A DNA stretch of 10,203 nucleotides from JBAYJY01 sp041664945 (GTDB lineage Bacteria > UBP15 > UBA6099): NCBI GenBank assembly GCA_041664945.1, contig JBAYJY010000168.1:1-10203 (forward strand). Direction: 5' to 3'. The notes below the pieces were generated by a model. That model was not told the origin of the DNA. It saw only the letters and a program-made list of their open reading frames with translations, and ran no database searches. This document shows positions 6,094 to 10,203 of this stretch, piece by piece; positions within the stretch are counted from its first letter, which is position 1, and each line of letters opens with the position of its first letter. The translations under genes and the position numbers were made by a program.

Positions 6094-6112
6094 GGAAAAA
6101 TGTTACAGTCAA
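6084..6112 (-). promoter_or_regulatory. Promoter of the tetR/Fe-S operon
   Basis: On the minus strand TTGACT (5 of 6; 6107-6112), exactly 17 nt, then perfect TATAAT (6084-6089). This is the best sigma-70 promoter in the window. Only 8 nt separate the -10 box from the tetR ATG, so transcription should start at about 6076-6078, at or within 2-3 nt of the start codon. Confidence 0.75.
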
Positions 6113-6124
6113 TATGGCGATAAT

Positions 6125-6208
6125 TTGGACTGCGACGTCACGATATCGCTTTCACAGCCGGCGCCGCGTCGCCGGTTAAGAAGCTGTGTCATAGACGCCG
6201 CAATCCAA
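6125..6208 (-). ncRNA. 84-nt long imperfect hairpin, possible structured RNA
   Basis: The minus strand folds back on itself nearly end to end. The outer stem pairs 6194-6208 with 6125-6139, 15 bp including two G-U wobbles. After one bulged U, AUGA pairs with UCGU (6189-6192 with 6140-6143). CACAG pairs with CUGUG (6184-6188 with 6153-6157) across a 9-nt bulge. CCGGCG pairs with CGCCGG (6170-6175 with 6158-6163) across an 8-nt bulge, closing a 6-nt loop. Both wobbles become A-C mismatches on the plus strand, so the minus-strand RNA is favoured. It lies about 95 nt after the DUF1232 stop and just upstream of the tetR promoter. It could be a 3' UTR structure, a small RNA or the remnant of an inverted-repeat element; no T-run follows. 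Confidence 0.45.
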
Positions 6209-6289
6209 TTAATGAAAAATTATGGAAAGATGCCCGAGCTTCTAATAAGCTTCAGAATATAAAACGGAAAAAGGACGCGAAGCGACATA

Positions 6290-6308
6290 ATCTGATGAGC
6301 TATCAGAT
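6290..6308 (-). other. Hairpin across the stop codon of the DUF1232 gene
   Basis: ATCTGAT and ATCAGAT form a perfect 7-bp inverted repeat with a 5-nt loop; the TGA stop (6303-6305) lies inside one arm. There is no T-run directly after it, so it is a weak candidate for 3'-end stabilisation rather than an intrinsic terminator. The gap from here to 6208 is AT-rich and holds no gene; AGCTTC is repeated directly (5-nt spacing) near 6237-6253. Confidence 0.35.
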
Positions 6309-6800
6309 GGGTTGATTGATAATTCTTTCCTGAAGGTTCATGCTGGTGATGGCGCGGGCGGCGTCGGCGAGAAGCTTAACCTGTTCGGGTTTGCCGACCC
6401 AGTTGTCGCGGAGAATGTCGTCGTCGAGGCGGCTGATGAGAGCGCAGATGCTGAATATGAGATAGGCGATGATAACCATGTCGTCCATAAAGGCGAGCGG
6501 GCCGATCAGTTGCATAAGGAGGACTTCGGTCGGCGCGATGAGGTAAGCTGTGAGGAGTCCGATTTTGATTTTTTCAGCGATTGGAACACGCGGGTCGAGT
6601 GTGAGATTCACTGTCAACAGGACAAGTCCCGGAAGAAACTCGATGAATTCGAGAAAGTCTTTCATGAAAACGCGGATGTCTTCTTCTTCAGCGCGCTCTG
6701 AAAGCGCGATGGCGAGTTCAGCCGCCCGGTCGGCGGACTTTTCGTTTGAATTTTTTAAGCTTTCGCGTATCTGCTCCAGCCAGCGTTCCCTGATGCTCAT
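6303..6800 (-). CDS. DUF1232 (YkvA-like) membrane protein
   Basis: 165 aa. The N-terminal about 45 residues are charged and helical (IRESLKNSNEKSADRAAELA). The DUF1232 core covers about residues 55-125: a hydrophobic segment (FLPGLVLLTVNL), the DPRVP motif (69-73), a second hydrophobic stretch with YLIAP (86-90), and MDDMVIIAYLIFSICALI with the conserved DD pair (106-107). It probably sits in the inner membrane with two or more short helices. The family's usual PxD after the YLIxP motif is altered to TEV here. A C-terminal soluble helix (132-160) follows. The family function is unknown. The start ATG is supported by GAGGTGA 6 nt upstream, and the gene has its own promoter, so it is likely a single-gene unit. 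Confidence 0.8.
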   Translation of the reverse strand: MSIRERWLEQIRESLKNSNEKSADRAAELAIALSERAEEEDIRVFMKDFLEFIEFLPGLVLLTVNLTLDPRVPIAEKIKIGLLTAYLIAPTEVLLMQLIGPLAFMDDMVIIAYLIFSICALISRLDDDILRDNWVGKPEQVKLLADAARAITSMNLQERIINQPI

Positions 6801-6857
6801 CGAATGTCACCTCGTAAAAGTCGCAGGAAATCACAAAGCAAATCCGTGCGCAAATAA

Positions 6858-6866
6858 ATTATACCA
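6858..6866 (-). promoter_or_regulatory. Extended -10 promoter of the DUF1232 gene
   Basis: The minus strand reads TGGTATAAT: a perfect TATAAT with the TGn extension. The -35 position (6881-6886, AATGAA) is poor. Transcription would start near 6851, about 50 nt before the ATG at 6800. It separates this gene from the upstream carbohydrate operon. Confidence 0.6.
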
Positions 6867-6921
6867 GAATTATTTGTAAGTTCATTAGTAATTGACAATG
6901 GATTCAAAAAAACGCGCCTTA

Positions 6922-8913
6922 TTAATCGGTTGAAAAAACTTTAATGAAGCAGCCGGCGGCGAGGAGCGCGTGCGATATGGAGCTTCGCAAAGATTTTTCC
7001 GGTTCGACGGGCATTATGGTGAGGCAGAGCACATCGGGAAATTGCTCTTTAATGTCGAGCAGGGAGCCGGAGGTGATTGCCGGCACACAGGAAGCGGCAC
7101 CGGCGGAGACAGCGCCCCATGCGCCGGGTGAGCGCGGATCGCCGGAATGGAAAAATCTTTCGGGCTGGCAGCCTTCGAATGAGTGAAGCAGTCCGATTCC
7201 CGAGGCGCTGTGAGCGATAATCTGAGACGCGAAATTGATCATGCCGATAGCGCGGCGGCGCAGACGTTCGTCGTGAGTGTGTTTCCATAGGCAAAGGAAG
7301 TCTAGCGCGACGGAAGAGGAGCATGGGTCGAGCCACGTTACGCCGTGCGCCGGCAGGACTCCGCCCGCAGTGCGAAACGCCTCCTGATTAAGCCGCGAAC
7401 GCGCCGGGATAACGGTATTGTATGAATATATAAGCGAATTGATATAGTCCGCCGCGCGGTTCGCTGATTCGATGTATTCGGCGCGTCCGGTTTCTTCGTA
7501 CAATTGAATGAACAGTCGCAGCATAGCGCGCGCGGCATCGCGGGAAATCGCCGTTTCGGCAGAGCCGGGAGCGATACAGGCTGTCAGCGTTGAGATAGCG
7601 CGGTCGCCGAGCCATTCGGCGGATTCGAGATAACGTTTGTCGCGCGAGGCGCGGAAGAGCGCTGCGAAAGCGTCTGCGAGAAACGCTTCGTCCGGTCTGG
7701 GTTCGTTCGCGGCTGCGACGGAAGCCGAATCTGAAGGGTCGATTGACGCGTCGCGTTTACGCCATTTCTCGAATATCGTATCGGCAACCTGCTTGCAGGT
7801 ATAAATCCAACGCGGGTTAGCGTCGTTGCCGGCGCTGAAGTGCAGCAAAACGGCGGATTTTATGAACTCGCCGACTTTTTGATTGAAATTATTATCGTCG
7901 GTTGAGTCGTTCCACCGCCTGCGCGGCAGGAAATAATCGAAAGCCATTTTCTTTCTAATTTCGCTGTCCGAAAGGAAAAAGTCAGCGGTATCGAGCGCGA
8001 TGCGTTTCAGGTTTCTGTCATCCGTGGCCCGGCCTACGCGGTAAACAGTGCGGGCGGCTTCAATGTTGCCGCCGGGGCCGCCGCCCAACAGCCACGGTTT
8101 TTTCGGAAACATCGACGAACCGACTGATTCGACGAATCCTACCGCGTCATTTCGTTCGATGAAAAAGTTCTCTATGAGATGCCGCGTTTTGGCGCGCAAT
8201 ATTTCGCCGTGATCAACAGGCGGTTCAGGTTCGAAGTCAGTCAGTTCACGCGCTGTGTTGAACACCGTCTGCCAGCCGCCGTCGCGAAGAGGGCGCGACC
8301 ATATATAGAAGCGGCGTTCGTAAGTGATTTGTCCGTCGACATCCCATTCTGCCGCTTGCGCTTTGCGTGGCCGGCCCTGTGATTCGGAAGGCACGCCGGG
8401 GAGCGAAATGTTAAATTCGGAGTAATCGGTTGATATATGAGTCGCGATAGTGCTCAGTTCTTCGACTGATTCCGCCGGCTGAGTAAAAACGCCGAAGGTC
8501 CAGTCGTTAGATTCGAGGACGGAGCAGCCTGGTATGGTAGTCGATTCCTCGCGGATAGGGCCGGTGGAAATCGAGCGGTTGACGAGGTCGGGGCCGGACG
8601 CGCAAATGGCGCCGGGAGTGAACCAGCGTTCCGGCCGTATGGCGCGAAAAACGGTGAACAGGACGCGCGCGTCGAAACTGCCGCGCAGGCTCCAGCGGCG
8701 TGTTATGCAGAGAAGCTGGCCGTGCGGCTCGATAGTGTCTGAGATCAGCGTTTCGCCTATGTGAGCCTCGATGCGAAGGCCGTTGACCTCGACGCGGTCG
8801 GCGAACCAGACAAGTCCGTTGACGACGATTTGGTACGGCATATCGAAGACGGGCGCGTCGTCCCGCAGGACAGTGAGCAGATGTTTGTATGCTTTTGCTT
8901 CAATCAGCGGCAT
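6922..8913 (-). CDS. Predicted (alpha/alpha)-toroid, glycosidase-like protein (663 aa)
   Basis: No exact family recognised. There is no signal peptide, so it is probably cytoplasmic. Residues about 20-225 look like a beta-sandwich (VNGLVWFADRVEVNGLRIEA, WSLRGSFDARVLFTVFR, YERRFYIWSRPLRDGGW). Residues about 235-660 are serial helical hairpins typical of six-hairpin glycosidases: a GGNIEAARTVYRVGRATDD segment, FLADAFAALFRASRDKRYLESAEW and LRLFIQLYEETGRAEYIESANRAADYI are repeat-like units of one toroid. Aromatic and acidic residues suited to sugar binding are present (W334, D336, W527-D529), but no catalytic pair can be assigned. The start ATG lies 4 nt after the upstream stop with no clear Shine-Dalgarno, implying translational coupling. 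Tandem stops TAA TAA end the gene. Glycoside hydrolase, lyase or epimerase activity are all possible; its place behind a glycoside hydrolase supports a carbohydrate role. Confidence 0.62.
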   Translation of the reverse strand: MPLIEAKAYKHLLTVLRDDAPVFDMPYQIVVNGLVWFADRVEVNGLRIEAHIGETLISDTIEPHGQLLCITRRWSLRGSFDARVLFTVFRAIRPERWFTPGAICASGPDLVNRSISTGPIREESTTIPGCSVLESNDWTFGVFTQPAESVEELSTIATHISTDYSEFNISLPGVPSESQGRPRKAQAAEWDVDGQITYERRFYIWSRPLRDGGWQTVFNTARELTDFEPEPPVDHGEILRAKTRHLIENFFIERNDAVGFVESVGSSMFPKKPWLLGGGPGGNIEAARTVYRVGRATDDRNLKRIALDTADFFLSDSEIRKKMAFDYFLPRRRWNDSTDDNNFNQKVGEFIKSAVLLHFSAGNDANPRWIYTCKQVADTIFEKWRKRDASIDPSDSASVAAANEPRPDEAFLADAFAALFRASRDKRYLESAEWLGDRAISTLTACIAPGSAETAISRDAARAMLRLFIQLYEETGRAEYIESANRAADYINSLIYSYNTVIPARSRLNQEAFRTAGGVLPAHGVTWLDPCSSSVALDFLCLWKHTHDERLRRRAIGMINFASQIIAHSASGIGLLHSFEGCQPERFFHSGDPRSPGAWGAVSAGAASCVPAITSGSLLDIKEQFPDVLCLTIMPVEPEKSLRSSISHALLAAGCFIKVFSTD

Positions 8914-8917
8914 AGTC

Positions 8918-9718
8918 TTAAATTTTCAGCAGCGGCGCGATAGCGAGAAGAAAGCGCATCCGGTGTGGCAACGGGCGAATTGTAACCCATTTGAGATGCG
9001 CGAGTCTCGCGAGAGCGCCGAGCGGTTTCGGATGAGCGGCAAGATGTTCGAAGCAGGCGCGGTCCATAAACACGCCGACAGTGGCGCGGCCGTGAACGCG
9101 AGCGAGCGTTTCGAGCAGCAGGTTGATTTTATGCGGCGTGTCGAGGCCTTCGAGCGAGAGCGGCTGCAGTGTGTCGGTAGTCGAAATCAGAGTCGCTTCT
9201 CCGTCCTTCATTTCAAGAATCAATGAAATCCACACTTCGTCGCGGTCGAAAACGGTAATGATCGCCAGCCCTTTTTTAGGAAGAAGAGAACGCGCGGCTT
9301 TCAGCGCGAAATCGGGCAGTCGCGGGATAGACGCTATCGGGTCCGGGTAGACGTGTATGCCTGCGCCCCATTCGCGTTCGAACGGCTCGCGCCCGGCGAG
9401 CAACTGCTCCATTAGCGGGCGATCCATTCTTATTCGCGACTGCGCGCCTGCGGTGAAACGGTGAATCGCGCCGCGTTCGACGCATACAACGTTATCGACT
9501 TCGAATTCCTTCGCGAGAGGCTTGAGGTTCTGAGGTCCGCGGAAGTTTGTGATCTCGACCGGCCCTTTTTTCGAGTGTATCGAGTGAATGACCCTGTTTT
9601 CCTGATAAAAAATAATCAGCGTTTTCTTTTCTGCGCGCGGCTTGTTGCGGAAGAATTCGAACGCGCGCTCGTACTGGTCAGGATCTATGTCGATGATCTT
9701 TATATTTTTAGAAATCAC
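8918..9718 (-). CDS. Protein of unknown function, 266 aa, in carbohydrate operon
   Basis: I do not recognise the family. It is soluble, with no signal peptide or convincing membrane segment. Alternating strands and helices suggest an alpha/beta fold: KTLIIFYQENRVIHSIHSKKG near residues 33-53, VDNVVCVERGAIHRF near 74-88, and GLAIITVFDRDEVWISLILEMKDGEATLIST near 149-180. The last 80 residues are helical and basic (HKINLLLETLARVHGRATVGVFMDRACFEHLAAH). The start is GTG at 9718, with GGGAGGA just upstream on the minus strand. It lies 41 nt after the glycoside hydrolase and 4 nt before the toroid protein, so the three are co-transcribed and probably work on the same substrate or its regulation. The length and clean frame support a real gene. 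Confidence 0.72.
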   Translation of the reverse strand: MISKNIKIIDIDPDQYERAFEFFRNKPRAEKKTLIIFYQENRVIHSIHSKKGPVEITNFRGPQNLKPLAKEFEVDNVVCVERGAIHRFTAGAQSRIRMDRPLMEQLLAGREPFEREWGAGIHVYPDPIASIPRLPDFALKAARSLLPKKGLAIITVFDRDEVWISLILEMKDGEATLISTTDTLQPLSLEGLDTPHKINLLLETLARVHGRATVGVFMDRACFEHLAAHPKPLGALARLAHLKWVTIRPLPHRMRFLLAIAPLLKI

Positions 9719-9736
9719 AATTTCCTCCCGAAAGAA

Positions 9737-9752
9737 GGCCGATCGCGCGGCC
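9737..9752 (-). other. Intercistronic GC-rich hairpin
   Basis: GGCCG/CGGCC, a 5-bp stem with a 6-nt loop, followed on the minus strand by TTCTTT. It sits between the glycoside hydrolase stop and the GTG of the next gene. It may be a weak terminator or an mRNA-processing or stabilising element that tunes the ratio of the two products. An unused AAAGGAGG lies directly at the upstream stop codon (about 9753-9760) with no start codon behind it. Confidence 0.35.
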
Positions 9753-9759
9753 GCCTCCT

Positions 9760-10203
9760 TTATGTCTGCAAACGGCAGCTCCCGAACACGTTGAACACGC
9801 GAACCGTATATTCCTTGATTTTTATCTGAGGCGCCGGGCCTGAGAAAAGCTCGCCGGTTTCGGCGTCCTGAAGCGATTCGTTGTCCGCGATGTGGATGGC
9901 GGTCGTACGCGCCGCGTTCGTCGGGTTGGCGGCGAAGAGCAGTTTGTCCGGACCGCGCTCGTGCAGAACGGTTTCAATGAGCGGGTCGTCCGGCGGATAA
10001 AGAGGCTGAAGGCCGGCGACTCCGGCGATTTTCTTCATCACCGCGGCGAGCCCCGGCGAGCGCTCGTAGCCGGTGTAATCCTGAAACATGAAGCCGAGGT
10101 GAATGATGGTGCCTTTTTCGGCGGGGCTGGTATAAGCGCATACGTGGTCGGCGCCGCCGAGGAAGGGGCGTTTCGTGTCGAAGATGTCCGCTCGCTCCAA
10201 AAC
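9760..10203 (-). CDS. C-terminal part of a glycoside hydrolase (beta-galactosidase-like), cut by right edge
   Basis: The frame stays open to the last base (V, then LERADIFDTK), so this is the 3' end of a longer gene and the TTG at 10200 is not a real start. The visible about 147 residues look like the end of a large clan GH-A enzyme of the beta-galactosidase type. First comes a trimerisation/Rossmann-like segment with KGTIIHLGFMFQDYTGYERSPGLAAVMKKI, then a small beta-sandwich with DKLLFAANPTNAARTTAIHI, an ETGELFSGPAP turn and the closing strand IKIKEYTVRVFNV, like the ending of many GH35 and GH42 proteins. The catalytic domain is outside the window, so the substrate cannot be stated. It is probably the first or an early gene of the operon running to 6922. 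Confidence 0.55.
   Translation of the reverse strand, partial: VLERADIFDTKRPFLGGADHVCAYTSPAEKGTIIHLGFMFQDYTGYERSPGLAAVMKKIAGVAGLQPLYPPDDPLIETVLHERGPDKLLFAANPTNAARTTAIHIADNESLQDAETGELFSGPAPQIKIKEYTVRVFNVFGSCRLQT

Noticed and set aside
6904..6924. Seven-T run after the 663-aa gene, as an intrinsic terminator
   Set aside because: The run is real on the minus strand (6906-6912), but no stem longer than 3 bp precedes it.
10198..10200. TTG as the start of the right-most gene
   Set aside because: The frame continues open through the last bases of the window, and the visible product is only the C-terminal end of a larger enzyme.
1..10203. CRISPR arrays, tRNA or rRNA genes, insertion sequences, integrase or attachment sites
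   Set aside because: I looked for spaced repeats, cloverleaf-like segments and transposase motifs on both strands and found none.

Overview
The window is bacterial. It has dense short-spaced genes, Shine-Dalgarno sites, sigma-70-type -35/-10 boxes, an ECF sigma factor, a TetR regulator and a rho-independent terminator. Base composition is mixed (genes moderately GC-rich, intergenic gaps AT-rich). A ferredoxin-type Fe-S protein suggests an anaerobic or low-oxygen lifestyle, and an NrpR-type regulator, a family best known from methanogenic archaea, suggests a lineage outside the well-studied phyla. No rRNA, tRNA, IS element, integrase or CRISPR array is visible, so I cannot name a phylum.

Layout. 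(1) 1-1599, minus: nadE, glutamine-dependent NAD+ synthetase, lacking only its C-terminal tail at the left edge. (2) 1600-1877: a divergent promoter region with a nadE extended -10 and leader hairpin, two candidate promoters for the plus-strand gene and a perfect 16-bp palindrome just before that gene. (3) 1878-2888, plus: NrpR-like repressor. (4) 2861-3586, plus: a promoter overlapping the nrpR stop codon, an ECF sigma factor without a recognisable anti-sigma gene, and an intrinsic terminator. (5) 3600-4142, plus: two small genes of unknown function 9 nt apart. (6) 4285-6075, minus: a TetR regulator followed directly (TGA-ATG) by a cysteine-rich winged-helix/2[4Fe-4S] protein; the tetR promoter predicts an essentially leaderless mRNA. 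(7) 6125-6208: an 84-nt long imperfect hairpin whose wobble pairs favour the minus-strand RNA. (8) 6303-6800, minus: DUF1232 membrane protein with its own extended -10. (9) 6922-10203, minus: a probable carbohydrate operon, made of the C-terminal end of a glycoside hydrolase (beta-galactosidase-like), an unrecognised 266-aa protein and a 663-aa protein that looks like an (alpha/alpha)-toroid glycosidase-like enzyme.

How it may work together. nadE (a glutamine-consuming enzyme) and the NrpR-like regulator (its archaeal relatives sense nitrogen status through 2-oxoglutarate) share a divergent control region. The palindrome there has the same 4-N6-4 geometry as the known archaeal NrpR operator, so autoregulation is plausible. 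The TetR protein probably controls its own operon with the Fe-S protein. The right-hand operon looks like intracellular processing of an oligosaccharide. These functional links are inferences from layout, not demonstrated.
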